A stretch of DNA of 64,000 nt from Caballeronia sp. SL2Y3 (GCF_022879575.1 NZ_CP084261.1:930001-994000); one strand, 5' to 3'. Shown: positions 17,821 through 27,729, numbered from the stretch's first letter. Notes: generated by a model from the letters alone, not told the origin. Program-made: numbers and translations.

Positions 17821-18130
17821 TGTGGCTATCCTCTTTCGATTGAGATGCACCGGGCACCGTGCGCAGGACGCGAGCGATTTCGCGCGTATCGGTTACGCGG
17901 AGCCGGTGATTGTCATCATATGTCGGCGGAGGTCTTGCGCGCTTCGTCAAATGTCCTAATTATATTTTCCGAAAGGCATGCTTTGGTCGAGCAAACACTC
18001 GTTTTGGCGCAATGGCTGACTCGTAGCACCGTTCGCGGTCCGACATCGGGCAGAAGATGCGTTACGGTTGCACGTAGAGGCATCCGCTTTGCTCCGGCTT
18101 GTCAGCACACTCAATGAAGGAACGACCGCC
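17821..18130. other. Intergenic region, divergent promoters expected
   Basis: This 310-nt stretch separates the small peptide gene (-) and the DUF4148 lipoprotein gene (+). It holds an AT-rich patch (about 17945-17970, CCTAATTATATTTTCC) that could be a promoter core. No gene is supported in it. Confidence 0.6.
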
Positions 18131-18433
18131 ATGAAACTCCTGCCGATGCTCCCGGCGCTCGCCTGCCTGCTAGCGGGCTGTGCCGCCAGCGGCCCGCCGA
18201 CTAACGCCGCGCACTTAAGTCCGACGCAATGCCGCGACCTCGCTGCGCTTCGGAGCAACGCGCCTCCGAACCGCGCGCGGAACGCAAGCGAACTGACGGC
18301 GTTGAGGCAAGCGGGCTACGACCCGTCGCGATGGTACGACCCGTACTATCCGGAGGATCTGCAAGCGGCGCAGCGTCAGGTGGATGCCTGGTTCAAAGCG
18401 GACTGTGAGACGAACGAACAGCAAGCCGAGTGA
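18131..18433 (+). CDS. DUF4148-like lipoprotein
   Basis: A 100-residue lipoprotein (MKLLPMLPALACLLAGC, lipobox Cys17). The mature part has the DUF4148 pattern seen widely in Burkholderia-group genomes: ELTALRQAGYDPSRWYDPYYPEDLQAAQRQVDAW, that is, a helix, a GY-P turn and a YPEDLQAA helix. Two Cys near the ends of the mature protein could pair. GAAGGA sits 8-10 nt before ATG 18131. The biological role of this family is not established. Two more family members occur in this window, at 47972 and 58378. Confidence 0.85.
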   Translation: MKLLPMLPALACLLAGCAASGPPTNAAHLSPTQCRDLAALRSNAPPNRARNASELTALRQAGYDPSRWYDPYYPEDLQAAQRQVDAWFKADCETNEQQAE

Positions 18434-18439
18434 CCGGGC

Positions 18440-18796
18440 TCACGTTACCCGGCTGGCGTATGTCAGAGAATCGGGGTCCGGCACGAGTTGACGCAGGGGC
18501 ACGAGGCGCTTCTCGGCTTCGTCGGCCTGCTCGCGATACGCGGCGGCGTCGAGCGCGGAGCCGGCACGTTCGGCGAGATCGGCCATCTGGCGCAGCAGCA
18601 TGATTCTTTCTTCGATGGCGCGCAGCGTGGTCCATAAGCCGCCGTCGATGGCCTCGTCGATTTCCGCGATCAGCGTCTTGATCGAGAACGCGTGGCCGGT
18701 GTGACATCTGAACCGGATGATCGCCCCTTCTTCTATCTGCGTAAGCACGCCGTTGCAATCCGGACACGTGTATCGCGAAACGTTGCCGAGCTTCAT
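18440..18796 (-). CDS. Zinc-ribbon partner of CheB (C-terminal domain as separate protein)
   Basis: A 118-residue protein with YTCPDCNGVLTQ (Cys11, Cys14) and RFRCHTGHAFS (Cys31, His32/His35), a putative zinc site, followed by a long helical segment (IDEAIDGGLWTTLRAIEERIMLLRQMADLAERAG). This module usually forms the C-terminus of single-chain CheB-like methylesterases of about 340 residues. Here its ATG overlaps the CheB stop (ATGA, 18793-18796), with GGGGAGG upstream, so it is made as a coupled second protein. Whether this is the native arrangement or an old frameshift cannot be told here. Confidence 0.75.
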   Translation of the reverse strand: MKLGNVSRYTCPDCNGVLTQIEEGAIIRFRCHTGHAFSIKTLIAEIDEAIDGGLWTTLRAIEERIMLLRQMADLAERAGSALDAAAYREQADEAEKRLVPLRQLVPDPDSLTYASRVT

Positions 18797-19464
18797 GAAA
18801 CTCGCCTCCCCCCGTCCCCAGTCTCCGAAATCCTGTTCTCGATGGCAGCGTACGTGCGAGCGGACACGCCACGCGCCGGGCTGCCGGCGGGCGTGACGAC
18901 CGCGCTCACGATCTTGCCGGCCAGTGCGTCCAGGCCACCGACGAAATCCACTTCCACGTGCGCGATCGCGCTTTCCGGCATGGACGGATGGTCGGCTGTC
19001 AGCGGGTCCTGCACGAACGCGAGTCCGCCGTGGTCCTTGACTGCCCAGAGTCCGGCGGTGCCGTCGTCGAGCGCGCCGGTCAATATCACGCCGATCACGC
19101 GCTCGCCGTATGCCACCGCCGCCGAGCGGAACAGCACGTCCACGGCCGGGCGCGCGCGGCATTCCTTGGGACCGCGCGTGATCCGCACGCCCTCGTTCGT
19201 GAGCATGAGATGCCGGTCCGCAGTCGCCACGAAGACGGTGCCGTTTGCGAGCGGCGCGTTGTCGGTCGCCGCGACGACCCGCAGATTCGTCGTGCGGGCC
19301 AGAATGGTGTGCAGCGCGCTTGGTCCGTAGGGCGAAATGTGCATGACGATGAGGAGCGTCGCCGGCAACTGCGCCGGCAGACGGGCGAGCAGCGCGCCGA
19401 GCGCGGGCACGCCGCCTGCGGACGCCCCGATGACCACGATGTCCCGCTGAATGCGCGCGTCCAT
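18793..19464 (-). CDS. CheB-type protein-glutamate methylesterase domain, no receiver
   Basis: A 223-residue stand-alone CheB catalytic domain. The triad is visible: Ser15 in GASAGG, His42 in VMHISPYGPS, and Asp134 in LTGALDDGTAGL. There is no N-terminal response-regulator domain, so activity is not controlled by CheA phosphorylation in the usual way. No other chemotaxis gene is in the window. ATG 19464 lies 5' of a conserved DIVVIGASAGG start. The stop overlaps the next gene by 4 nt, which forms a two-gene unit. Confidence 0.88.
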   Translation of the reverse strand: MDARIQRDIVVIGASAGGVPALGALLARLPAQLPATLLIVMHISPYGPSALHTILARTTNLRVVAATDNAPLANGTVFVATADRHLMLTNEGVRITRGPKECRARPAVDVLFRSAAVAYGERVIGVILTGALDDGTAGLWAVKDHGGLAFVQDPLTADHPSMPESAIAHVEVDFVGGLDALAGKIVSAVVTPAGSPARGVSARTYAAIENRISETGDGGRRVS

Positions 19465-19732
19465 GGTTGTCCCTTGTGACTTGGATCGGCAGCCGTCGCG
19501 CTGCGACGAGACGTCGACCGTTACGTCCATTACGTACAGTCTACGCGCTAACGCTGCGCGACCCGCATCCCGCATGCGGCAGCCGCTCGCCCAGCGCCTC
19601 AGAAGACAGCGCCCGAGGCCTCGCACAACCGTGCATATCCTTAGCGAAAATGATGCGTTCCAGAGCGCCCGACCGCTGGCTATGATGATCGGTCCGACGG
19701 TTCGCACCGTTCACATCGAAGGAGCATCGAAC

Positions 19733-20371
19733 TTGACCCGAACCGAAACATCGCGCCGTCCGCTCGTGGTCGGAATCGGCGGCACGACGCGGCCTGCGTC
19801 ATCGACAGAACGCGCGCTTGCCTTCGCGCTCAAGGGCGCGCAAGAATCCGGCGCGAGCGTGCAGTTGTTCGGCGGCGCGTTCCTGCATAGCTTGCCGCAC
19901 TATGCGCCCGAATCGCGCGTACTCACGGACGAGCAGCACGAACTCATCGAAGCCGTGCGCGCCGCCGATGCGCTCGTCATCGCCACGCCCGGCTATCACG
20001 GCGGCATCTCGGGGCTGGTCAAGAACGCGCTCGATACGCTCGAAGAACTGCGCTCGGACGAGCGTCCGTATCTCGACGGCCGCGCGGTGGGCAGCATCGT
20101 CACCGCGTATGGCTGGCAGGCGGCGGGCACCGTGCTGACATCGCTGCGCTCGATCGTGCATGCGCTGCGCGGCTGGCCGACGCCGTTCGGCGCGGCGGTC
20201 AACACGCTGGAGACGCGCTTCGAATCGGCCGATACCTGCTCGGACCCGAAGGTCGTCGCGCAGCTGCGCACGGTCGGTCAGCAGGCCGCGAGCTTCGCGC
20301 ACGCGTTCGGCGCGCATCGGCCCGACGCATGGCATGTCGTGGAGAACAAGGTGGCGGTGGCGCAGAGTTAG
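19733..20371 (+). CDS. NADPH-dependent FMN reductase (SsuE/MsuE-like)
   Basis: A 212-residue flavodoxin-fold reductase if started at TTG 19733, which has GAAGGAG 8 nt upstream; ATGs at 19682 and 19685 lack such a site. Motifs: GIGGTTRPASSTERAL (phosphate-binding loop) and TPGYHGGISGLVKNALD (flavin-binding), as in the SsuE/ArsH/chromate-reductase family. It ends 26 nt from the convergent ssu operon, which lacks its own ssuE, so it may supply FMNH2 to SsuD. That link is inference from position. The product could equally reduce other flavin acceptors. Confidence 0.82.
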   Translation: MTRTETSRRPLVVGIGGTTRPASSTERALAFALKGAQESGASVQLFGGAFLHSLPHYAPESRVLTDEQHELIEAVRAADALVIATPGYHGGISGLVKNALDTLEELRSDERPYLDGRAVGSIVTAYGWQAAGTVLTSLRSIVHALRGWPTPFGAAVNTLETRFESADTCSDPKVVAQLRTVGQQAASFAHAFGAHRPDAWHVVENKVAVAQS

Positions 20372-20396
20372 CGCCACGCGGGGACTCAAGCCGGAC

Positions 20397-21212
20397 TCAA
20401 GCCGGACGCAGCACGCGCGACAGCACGCGTTCTTCGAGTTCGGCAAACTCTTTCGCGGTTCGCGAACGCGGCCGCGGCAACGACACCGGCGTATCCAGCG
20501 TGATACGCCCCTCTTCGATCAGCACGATGCGATCGCCGAGCGACACCGCTTCCTGTACGTCATGCGTGACGAGCAGCGCAGTGAAGCCGTGCTCGCGCCG
20601 CAACCGCTCAATCAAGCCCTGCATTTCGATGCGCGTCAACGCGTCGAGCGCGCCGAGCGGTTCATCGAGCAACAGCAGGTCCGGTCGATGCACCAGCGCC
20701 CGCGCCAGCGCCACGCGCTGCCGCTGACCGCCCGAGAGCCGCGTCGGCCACTCCTTCTCGCGCTCGGACAGACCCACTTCGGCCAGCGTCGCGCGGGCTT
20801 CTTCGCGCCGATTGCGTCCGCCATGCCTGCTATGCGGCAGCCCGATCATCACGTTGTCGAGCACGCTTTTCCACGGCAGAAGCCGCGCATCCTGAAACAT
20901 GATGCGAACCTGCAAGGCACCGCCGGGCGTCGCGGCATGGCGCTCGACCACGCCGCCCGACGCTTCGTCGAGACCTGCAATGAGCCGCAGCAAGGTGGAC
21001 TTGCCACAGCCGCTGCGACCGACGATCGACACGAAACTGCCGCGCTCGATCGAGAAGTCGAGGTCAGCCAGCACGCGACGCTCGCCGAAGCGCTTCTCGA
21101 CGCCACGCAGCGACACGGCGACATCGCGGCTCGCAGGCGCTCTGGCGAGCGGCTCCGCGGCGCGCGATGCGGGCCGTCGAAGATCCAGGGTTTCGAGAGA
21201 AATCAGAGTCAC
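20397..21212 (-). CDS. ssuB: Aliphatic sulfonate ABC transporter ATP-binding protein
   Basis: A 271-residue ABC ATPase: Walker [11 protein letters not shown] (about 68-77), Q-loop [10 protein letters not shown], signature [15 protein letters not shown] and Walker [14 protein letters not shown]-loop [11 protein letters not shown]. It belongs to the nitrate/taurine/sulfonate group. GTG 21212 is the start: it overlaps the ssuC stop in a GTGA tetranucleotide (21209-21212). The C-terminal coding end contains an imperfect duplication of GGACTCAAGCC that runs into the intergenic space. Last gene of the leftward ssu operon. Confidence 0.93.
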   Translation of the reverse strand: MTLISLETLDLRRPASRAAEPLARAPASRDVAVSLRGVEKRFGERRVLADLDFSIERGSFVSIVGRSGCGKSTLLRLIAGLDEASGGVVERHAATPGGALQVRIMFQDARLLPWKSVLDNVMIGLPHSRHGGRNRREEARATLAEVGLSEREKEWPTRLSGGQRQRVALARALVHRPDLLLLDEPLGALDALTRIEMQGLIERLRREHGFTALLVTHDVQEAVSLGDRIVLIEEGRITLDTPVSLPRPRSRTAKEFAELEERVLSRVLRPA

Positions 21213-22015
21213 GGCTGCGCCTCGTTTTGATAAGCAGGATGCCAGCGCAGGCTTGCGCGTTCGATGGCGCGCGCGGCCATGTCCGCGAGCTTGCCGAGCG
21301 CTGCGTAGAGCAGAATGCCGAGCACGACCACGTCCGTTTGCATGAACTCGCGCGCGTTCATCGTCATGTAGCCGATGCCCGATTGCGCCGAGATGGTCTC
21401 CGCGACGATCAGCATCACCCACATCAGGCCGAGCGCGAAGCGCACGCCGACGAGAATGGACGGCAGCGCGCCGGGCAAGATCACATGTCGATACAGCGCG
21501 AAGCCCGAGAGGCCATAGCTGCGAGACATCTCGATCAGATCGCGGTCCACGGAACGAATGCCGTGATACGTATTCACGTACACCGGGAAGAACACGCCGA
21601 GCGCGACGAGCACGAGCTTCGCCTCTTCACCGATGCCGAACCACAGAATAAGCAGCGGGATCATCGCGAGCGCGGGGATGTTGCGGATCATCTGCACGGT
21701 CGAATCGAGCAAGATCTCGGCGGGCCGAAAGAGTCCCGTCGCGAGACCGAGCACGAAACCGATGCCGCCGCCGACCGCGAAACCGGCGAACGCGCGCCAC
21801 GCGCTGATCCTTACGTCCGCCCACAGTTCGCCCGACTGCCACACGGACCACGCGGCCTTCGCGACCGCGAGCGGTTCGGGCAACACGCGCGCCGACAGGC
21901 CGCCCGAGCGCGCGGCGGCTTCCCACGCAAGCAGAATCAGCAACGGGACGATCCACGGCAAGACGCGCACGCCGGCGCGTCGCAGCGTTTGGTTTCGCTT
22001 CATCGCGGCTCTCAC
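21209..22015 (-). CDS. ssuC: Aliphatic sulfonate ABC transporter permease
   Basis: A 268-residue inner-membrane permease with about six helices. It carries the binding-protein-dependent transport motif ([35 protein letters not shown], about 164-198), the EAA loop that contacts SsuB. GTG 22015 overlaps the ssuD stop as GTGA (22012-22015); the in-frame ATG 22003 is an alternative. The same GTGA pattern recurs at the ssuC/ssuB junction, so the three cistrons are translationally coupled. Confidence 0.93.
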   Translation of the reverse strand: MRAAMKRNQTLRRAGVRVLPWIVPLLILLAWEAAARSGGLSARVLPEPLAVAKAAWSVWQSGELWADVRISAWRAFAGFAVGGGIGFVLGLATGLFRPAEILLDSTVQMIRNIPALAMIPLLILWFGIGEEAKLVLVALGVFFPVYVNTYHGIRSVDRDLIEMSRSYGLSGFALYRHVILPGALPSILVGVRFALGLMWVMLIVAETISAQSGIGYMTMNAREFMQTDVVVLGILLYAALGKLADMAARAIERASLRWHPAYQNEAQP

Positions 22016-23160
22016 CCCTGCGCGGCCTTCGGCAACTCGGATGTGCCGATCACTTCGCCGAACGGCCCCGACAGCGGCCCTGACGCGGACGCCTTTTGCG
22101 CGCGCGGCAGCAGCGGAAACACCAGCTCCGCGAAGCGGTACGATTCCTCAAGATGCGGGTAACCGGACAGAATGAACGTCTCGATCCCGAGTTCGGCGTA
22201 TTGCTTCATCAGCCCGGCGACCTGCTGCGGATTGCCGACGAGGGCGGTTCCCGCGCCGCCGCGCACGAGCCCGACGCCCGCCCACAGATGCGGATAGACC
22301 TCCAGCTTGTCGCGCTTGCCGCCATGCAGCGCGGCCATGCGCCGCTGCCCTTCGGAGTCCATCTTCGAGAACTGGGCCTGCGCGCGCTGGATCGTTTCGT
22401 CGTCGAGCTTGCTGATGAGCTTGTCCGCATCGGCCCAGGCTTCGGCTTCCGTTTCGCGCACGATCACATGCAGGCGAATGCCGAAGCGGATGCTGCGCCC
22501 TTCCGCCTCGGCACGGCGGCGAATGTCGGCGAGTTTCTTCTCGACTTCGGCAGGCGGCTCGCCCCACGTCAGATACGTGTCGATATGCTTCGCCGCGATC
22601 TCGTGCGCCGCCGCCGACGATCCGCCGAACCACAACGGCGGATGCGGCCGCTGCACGGGTGGATACAGCACCTTGCCGCCTTCCGTGCGCAGATGCTTGC
22701 CCGCGAAGTCGAAAGTGCCCTTCTCGTGCGAGCTTTCCAGCAGCCCGCGCCAGATGCTCAGAAACTCATCGGTGATTTCGTAGCGCGTGTCGTGGCTTTC
22801 GAAGACGCCATCGCCCGCGAGTTCGTTCGGATCGCCGCCTGTCACGACGTTGATCAGCAGGCGCCCGTTCGAAAGCCGGTCGAAGGTGGACGCCATGCGC
22901 GCGGAGAGTCCCGGCGAACTGAGGCCCGGCCGGATCGCGACCAGGAACTTGAGGCGGCGCGTCGCGGGGATGAGGCTCGATGCAACCACCCACGCGTCCT
23001 CGCACGAGCGGCCCGTCGGCAGCAGCACGCCTTCGTAGCCGAGCGTGTCGGCGGCGACGGCGATCTGGCGGAAGTAGTCGTAGTCGGCGGCACGCGCGCC
23101 TTGCGACGTGCCCAGATAGCGGCTGTCGCCGTGAGTCGGAATGAACCAGAAGACATTCAT
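22012..23160 (-). CDS. ssuD: FMNH2-dependent alkanesulfonate monooxygenase
   Basis: A 382-residue luciferase-fold monooxygenase that releases sulfite from alkanesulfonates using FMNH2 and O2. The N-terminus [19 protein letters not shown], the block [18 protein letters not shown] and [14 protein letters not shown] are near-identical in style to E. coli SsuD, including the Cys and His regions that line the active site; Arg in [13 protein letters not shown] is in the mobile loop area. Length matches the family (381). It lies 48 nt downstream of ssuA and depends on a separate FMN reductase. Confidence 0.96.
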   Translation of the reverse strand: MNVFWFIPTHGDSRYLGTSQGARAADYDYFRQIAVAADTLGYEGVLLPTGRSCEDAWVVASSLIPATRRLKFLVAIRPGLSSPGLSARMASTFDRLSNGRLLINVVTGGDPNELAGDGVFESHDTRYEITDEFLSIWRGLLESSHEKGTFDFAGKHLRTEGGKVLYPPVQRPHPPLWFGGSSAAAHEIAAKHIDTYLTWGEPPAEVEKKLADIRRRAEAEGRSIRFGIRLHVIVRETEAEAWADADKLISKLDDETIQRAQAQFSKMDSEGQRRMAALHGGKRDKLEVYPHLWAGVGLVRGGAGTALVGNPQQVAGLMKQYAELGIETFILSGYPHLEESYRFAELVFPLLPRAQKASASGPLSGPFGEVIGTSELPKAAQG

Positions 23161-23208
23161 GCTTGGGCGTTTCTCGTAGAGATTAATTCGTTAGAACCGC
23201 GAATGATC

Positions 23209-24183
23209 TTACGCGACGTTCCAGCGCGCCTCGGTCACGTCGAGCTTCTTCGGGATCAGCCTGAGATTCGTGAACGTATCGGCGATCTGCTGCTGATACG
23301 CGAGCGTCGCGGGCGATATGGCTTCGATGCCGTACGCGGTGCGCTGCAACGCGTGCTCGATCGTCGCGGTGTCCAGCCCGACGAGCGGCGACAGTTGCGC
23401 CGCCACCGCCGGCACGTTGTCGCGCGCCCAGCGATCGACATGATCCAGTTCTTCCAGCACTGCGCGCACGATCTGCGGCTGGCCGGCGGCGAACTTGCGC
23501 GTCGCGACGTAGTACTGGATGTTGCGCACGAGCCCGGTGCCGTCTACGATTTGACGCGCGTTCGCCTGGCGCTCGATAGCGGCGAGATACGGGTCCCAGA
23601 TCACCCACGCATCGACGCTGCCCTGCACGAAGGCCGCGCGCGCATCGGCGGGCGCGAGATAGACCGGCTGAACGTCCGCGTATGAGAGCCCCGCCTTCTT
23701 GAGGGCCTCGACGAAGAGGTAATGCACATTCGAGCCCTTGTTCAACGCGATTTTCTTGCCGCGCAGTTGCGCGACGGAGCGGATGTTCGAATCTTTCGGC
23801 ACGACGATGGCCTCGGCGCGCGGCGCTGGCGGCTCGCTGCCGACATAGACGAAATCGACGCCCGCTGCCTGCGCGAAGATGGGCGGCGTCTCGCCGACCG
23901 TGCCGATATCGACGGCCCCGGCATTGAGCCCTTCGAGCAGTTGCGGCCCCGCCGGAAACTCCAGCCATTGCACCGTGACGCCTTGCGGGCCGAGGCGCTT
24001 CTCGAGCGTGCCGCGCGCTCTCAGAACAACCAGGTTGCCGTATTTCTGATAGCCGATTCGCAGGGTCTTGCCGGCATCGTCGGCGCGCACGGCATTCGAT
24101 GCAAGCGCGCTCGCGCCCAGCGCGGCGAGTGTGAAGAGCGCGCGTCTGCGAGTCGACGACGGCGGCGCGTTTTCATATGACAT
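23209..24183 (-). CDS. ssuA: Aliphatic sulfonate-binding periplasmic protein
   Basis: A 324-residue periplasmic solute-binding protein. The N-terminus has a twin-arginine-like stretch (STRRRALFTLAALGASALASNAVRADD) and a probable signal peptidase I site after VRA. The mature part follows the SsuA/TauA pattern (IGYQKYGNLVVLRARGTLEKRL, GETPPIFAQAAGVDFVYVG, GSVDAWVIWDPYLAAIE). ATG 24183 is supported by GAGGA 7 nt upstream. First gene of the ssuADCB operon; the divergent metQ-like gene shares its 203-nt control region, which would suit CysB-type sulfur control. Confidence 0.93.
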   Translation of the reverse strand: MSYENAPPSSTRRRALFTLAALGASALASNAVRADDAGKTLRIGYQKYGNLVVLRARGTLEKRLGPQGVTVQWLEFPAGPQLLEGLNAGAVDIGTVGETPPIFAQAAGVDFVYVGSEPPAPRAEAIVVPKDSNIRSVAQLRGKKIALNKGSNVHYLFVEALKKAGLSYADVQPVYLAPADARAAFVQGSVDAWVIWDPYLAAIERQANARQIVDGTGLVRNIQYYVATRKFAAGQPQIVRAVLEELDHVDRWARDNVPAVAAQLSPLVGLDTATIEHALQRTAYGIEAISPATLAYQQQIADTFTNLRLIPKKLDVTEARWNVA

Positions 24184-24386
24184 TCGTGGTTCCTCGGGCG
24201 ATGAGCGATGGCATCGTCGATGCCGCATTCCCGGTCATCGTAACAACGCTCGCCGCGCGGCCTAAGCGAGAAATCGTGATAAGCATTGCAGCCTGCGCGC
24301 GCAATATGCATAGCGTTCGATATTGTTTGCGGCGACGTATGCGCGCCCCTAGCATCACGTCTCTTTCCACTGACGACGTCGCTTCC

Positions 24387-25214
24387 ATGAAGACTTTCAC
24401 GCCATTCAAATCCGCTCTCTTCTCGGTTCTGCTCGCATGGGGCGTGGCAGGGTTGCAGCCGGCTCAGGCCGCCGGCCAGACGGTTCGCGTCGGCATCATG
24501 TCGGGCGAGGACGAGGATGTCTGGCGCACGGTGGCGGCCAACGCAGCGAAGCACGGCATCACGGTGAAGGTCACGACCTTCTCCGATTACACGCAGCCCA
24601 ACGAGGCGCTCGCGCAACATGATCTCGACGCGAACTCGTTCCAGCACAAGCCGTATCTCGATGCGCAGATTCAGGCGCGCCACTATGCGATCGTGCCTGT
24701 CGGCTTCACGTATGTGCAGCCCATCGGGCTCTATTCGCGCAAGGTGAAGTCGGTCGCGGATCTGCCGCAGAACGCGGCGATCGGCGTCCCCAACGATCCG
24801 AGCAACGAAGGCCGCGCGCTTCTGCTGTTGCAGGCGAACGGCGTCATCAAACTGCGCGATAACGTCGGTCTCCTGCCGACCGCTCGCGACATTGCGGACA
24901 ACCCGAAGCACGTGCAGATCAAGGAACTCGATGCGGGCATCGTCGGGCGCGCCATCGGCGATCTGGATGCTGCCGTCGTCAACACCGACTGGGCGATCAA
25001 GGCGGGCATTCAGATTCCGCAGGAGCGCATTGCGCAGGAGAAAGTGCCGGGCAATCCGTATCGCAACTTCATTGCCGTCAACGCGAAGGACGCTCAGGCG
25101 CCGTGGGCGAAGACGCTCGTCGAGAGCTATCAGCAGGCGAATGTCGCATCGACCATTCTCGCGGTGTATCACGGGGCGACCCTGCCGGCATGGGAGGGCG
25201 CGCCGCAACATTGA
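24387..25214 (+). CDS. MetQ/NlpA-family substrate-binding protein
   Basis: A 275-residue binding protein of the D/L-methionine (MetQ) family: VRVGIMSGEDEDVWRTVAANAAKHGI, FSDYTQPNEALAQHDLDANSFQHKPYLD and NTDWAIKAGI are characteristic. It has a conventional signal peptide ending in AQA (about residue 28) and no lipobox Cys, unlike E. coli MetQ. No metN or metI gene is adjacent, so it must use a transporter encoded elsewhere. Divergent from ssuA, it probably responds to the same sulfur-limitation signal. Confidence 0.9.
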   Translation: MKTFTPFKSALFSVLLAWGVAGLQPAQAAGQTVRVGIMSGEDEDVWRTVAANAAKHGITVKVTTFSDYTQPNEALAQHDLDANSFQHKPYLDAQIQARHYAIVPVGFTYVQPIGLYSRKVKSVADLPQNAAIGVPNDPSNEGRALLLLQANGVIKLRDNVGLLPTARDIADNPKHVQIKELDAGIVGRAIGDLDAAVVNTDWAIKAGIQIPQERIAQEKVPGNPYRNFIAVNAKDAQAPWAKTLVESYQQANVASTILAVYHGATLPAWEGAPQH

Positions 25215-25329
25215 TCGCATGCGCGGCCGCGTTACAGCGGCCGCGTTAATCGGGGGCGGCACGGACGTTGCGAGGGTAAGAGTTCGTCCATGCAAAAAGC
25301 GACGCAGCATTTCGTGCGTCACCGTGCCT

Positions 25330-27729
25330 ATGGCTTCGCCATCATTATTCGAAGAGATATTCAACACCGCCCCTGTCGGCAGCTACCTGCTCTCTGCTAC
25401 GCCCGAGGCTATCGTCCTCGCGGTCAACGATGCCTTCCTGAAGGTCTCGACGCTGCGTCGCGAAGACATGGTGGGCAAGAGCCTCTTCGAGATCTTTCCT
25501 CATAACGAATCCGATCCGAACGATACGGGTGTCGAGGCGTTGCGCCAATCCATTGCGCGAGCGAGAGAAAGCGGCCGCGCCGATCACATGTCGCTACAGC
25601 GCTTTCCGCTATGGGTCAGCGCCGAAGACGGCAGCATGCGCTATGAAGAGCGCTTCTGGAGCGCGGTGAATACGCCGATTTTCAACGCGGAAGGCTCGCT
25701 GATCTGCATCTCTCACACGACCACGGACGTCACTGCCGCGCATCTGACACAAAGAGCGCTGGCCGCAAGCGAACAACGGTTCCGCACTCTTTTCGACGCG
25801 ATCAATCAGGGATTCTGCGTCGTGGAGATGGCGTTCGATGATAGAGGCGAACCCGTCGACTACCGCTTTATCGCAACGAATCCCGCATTCGAAGCGCAGA
25901 CGAGCGTGACCAACGCCTTGGGCAGGAACATGTCGGAACTGGTGCCCGGCCACGACCGCCATTTCTTCGACATCTACGGCTCGGTCGCGAAGAACGGCGT
26001 GCCGATCCACGTTCAGGTGAAGGCGTCGAAGCTGGACCGCTGGTTCGACATCTATGCGTTCCGTCCTGACGCGTCGATGCCGAATCAGGTCGGCGTGCTG
26101 TTCTCCAATATCACGGAGCAGCGCAAGAGCGAAGAGCGGCTTCTCGCGAGCGAGCAAAGCGCGCGCGCCGCGGCGCGCGAGGCACTGGACGCCACGCGCC
26201 GCCTCGACGCCGTGCTCGAAGCGGCGCCTATCGGCATCGTCGTGTGCGATCAGCATGGCGGCATCGAGCGCGTGAACCGCTCCTTCGTGCAGCTATGGGG
26301 ACAAGCGCATCCGCGCCCCGCGACCATCGACGATTTCGCGCAGTGGAAAGGACGCTGGGCCGATCATTCCGACAAGCACGGGCAGATGCTGAACGCGCAT
26401 GACTGGACGATTGCGCGCGTGCTCGAGGGCATCGGACCGACGACGGACATCGTGTCGATCGAGAGCTTCGACGATCCACCGAACCGGCGCACGCTACTGA
26501 GCACCGGCGCGCCGATACGCGACGAGCATGGCGCCGTGGTCGGCGCGGTCGTCGCTCAACTCGACATCACGGACCGCATCAACGCAGAAGAAGAACTGCG
26601 TCTTGCTGACAAGCGCAAGGACGAGTTCCTCGCGATGCTGTCTCATGAACTGCGCAATCCGCTTTCGCCGATTGCGAGCGCCGCGCAACTAATGCGCGCC
26701 GCGCCCAACGACGCGCGGCGCGTCAGCAAATCGTGCGAGATCATCTCGCGGCAAGTGAAGCACATGACCGGTTTGATCGACGATCTGCTCGACGTGTCGC
26801 GCGTGACGCAAGGGCTCATCAAGCTCGACATGGAAGTGCTCGATGCCAACCGGATAGCGGCTGACGCCATCGAGCAGGTCAGGCCGATCATCGAGCGGAA
26901 AAGGCATCGGCTGTCGCTGCTCACGCCGTCTTCCGCTGCGCTGGTGCGCGCCGACGAAAAGCGGCTGACGCAGATCTTCGTCAACCTGCTCAACAACGCC
27001 GCGAAATATACGCCCGAAAAGGGCGATATCCAGTTCTCCGTCGCGGTCGAAGGCAAGTTCATCAAGGTAACGGTCACGGACAACGGCATCGGCATGACGC
27101 CCGACATTGCGGCACACGCGTTCGATCTCTTCACGCAAGCCGAGCGCAGTTCCGACCGCACGCAAGGAGGGCTCGGCATAGGGCTGGCACTGGTTCGAAG
27201 CCTCGTCGCGCTTCATGGCGGCACGGTCAGAGCGTATAGCGCCGGACCCGGCAAGGGCAGCACGTTCGTCGTGTGTCTTCCTCATGCCGAGATGATGAAG
27301 ACGCCAAGAAAACCAGAACCCGACGACACGCGGGAAGCGCCCTTCCTGACGCGGCTGCGAGTGCTGATCGTCGACGACAATATCGACGCCTCTGAGACGC
27401 TCGCCATGTTGATGGAGACGCTCGGCAACGAGGTGCGCGTGGCCGCGAACGGCATCACCGCCTTGCACGAAACCGAGCAATGGATACCGCACGTGTGTCT
27501 TCTCGATATCGGCCTGCCGGATATGGACGGCTATCAGTTGGCATCTCTTTTGAGGAAGCAGCCGCGCACGGCCGATGCCGTTCTCGTGGCCGTGACCGGA
27601 TACGGCTTGCAACAGGACAGAGACAAGGCGCTGTCGGCCGGGTTCGATCATCACTTCGTCAAACCGCTCGACGTGGGCAAGCTGTTCTCGCTGCTCGGCG
27701 AAATCGCGTCGCAGCAGCGGCAGGAGTGA
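25330..27729 (+). CDS. Hybrid PAS sensor histidine kinase with receiver domain
   Basis: About 799 residues: three PAS-type domains (roughly 5-135, 145-275, 290-420), a HisKA domain with phospho-His near 439 (FLAMLSHELRNPLSPI), an HATPase domain (LNNAAKYT N-box, DNGIGM, GGLGIGLALVRSLV) and a C-terminal receiver with phospho-Asp near 726 (HVCLLDIGLPDMDGYQ). No membrane segment is seen, so it is a soluble sensor. ATG 25330 is used; GTG 25324 is also in frame. There is no output regulator next to it, so signal must pass to a distant partner. Confidence 0.9.
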   Translation: MASPSLFEEIFNTAPVGSYLLSATPEAIVLAVNDAFLKVSTLRREDMVGKSLFEIFPHNESDPNDTGVEALRQSIARARESGRADHMSLQRFPLWVSAEDGSMRYEERFWSAVNTPIFNAEGSLICISHTTTDVTAAHLTQRALAASEQRFRTLFDAINQGFCVVEMAFDDRGEPVDYRFIATNPAFEAQTSVTNALGRNMSELVPGHDRHFFDIYGSVAKNGVPIHVQVKASKLDRWFDIYAFRPDASMPNQVGVLFSNITEQRKSEERLLASEQSARAAAREALDATRRLDAVLEAAPIGIVVCDQHGGIERVNRSFVQLWGQAHPRPATIDDFAQWKGRWADHSDKHGQMLNAHDWTIARVLEGIGPTTDIVSIESFDDPPNRRTLLSTGAPIRDEHGAVVGAVVAQLDITDRINAEEELRLADKRKDEFLAMLSHELRNPLSPIASAAQLMRAAPNDARRVSKSCEIISRQVKHMTGLIDDLLDVSRVTQGLIKLDMEVLDANRIAADAIEQVRPIIERKRHRLSLLTPSSAALVRADEKRLTQIFVNLLNNAAKYTPEKGDIQFSVAVEGKFIKVTVTDNGIGMTPDIAAHAFDLFTQAERSSDRTQGGLGIGLALVRSLVALHGGTVRAYSAGPGKGSTFVVCLPHAEMMKTPRKPEPDDTREAPFLTRLRVLIVDDNIDASETLAMLMETLGNEVRVAANGITALHETEQWIPHVCLLDIGLPDMDGYQLASLLRKQPRTADAVLVAVTGYGLQQDRDKALSAGFDHHFVKPLDVGKLFSLLGEIASQQRQE

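Noticed and set aside
24021..25367. Open frame on the - strand across the ssuA/metQ-like divergent region
   Set aside because: Overlaps both binding-protein genes and the promoter region; no family features.
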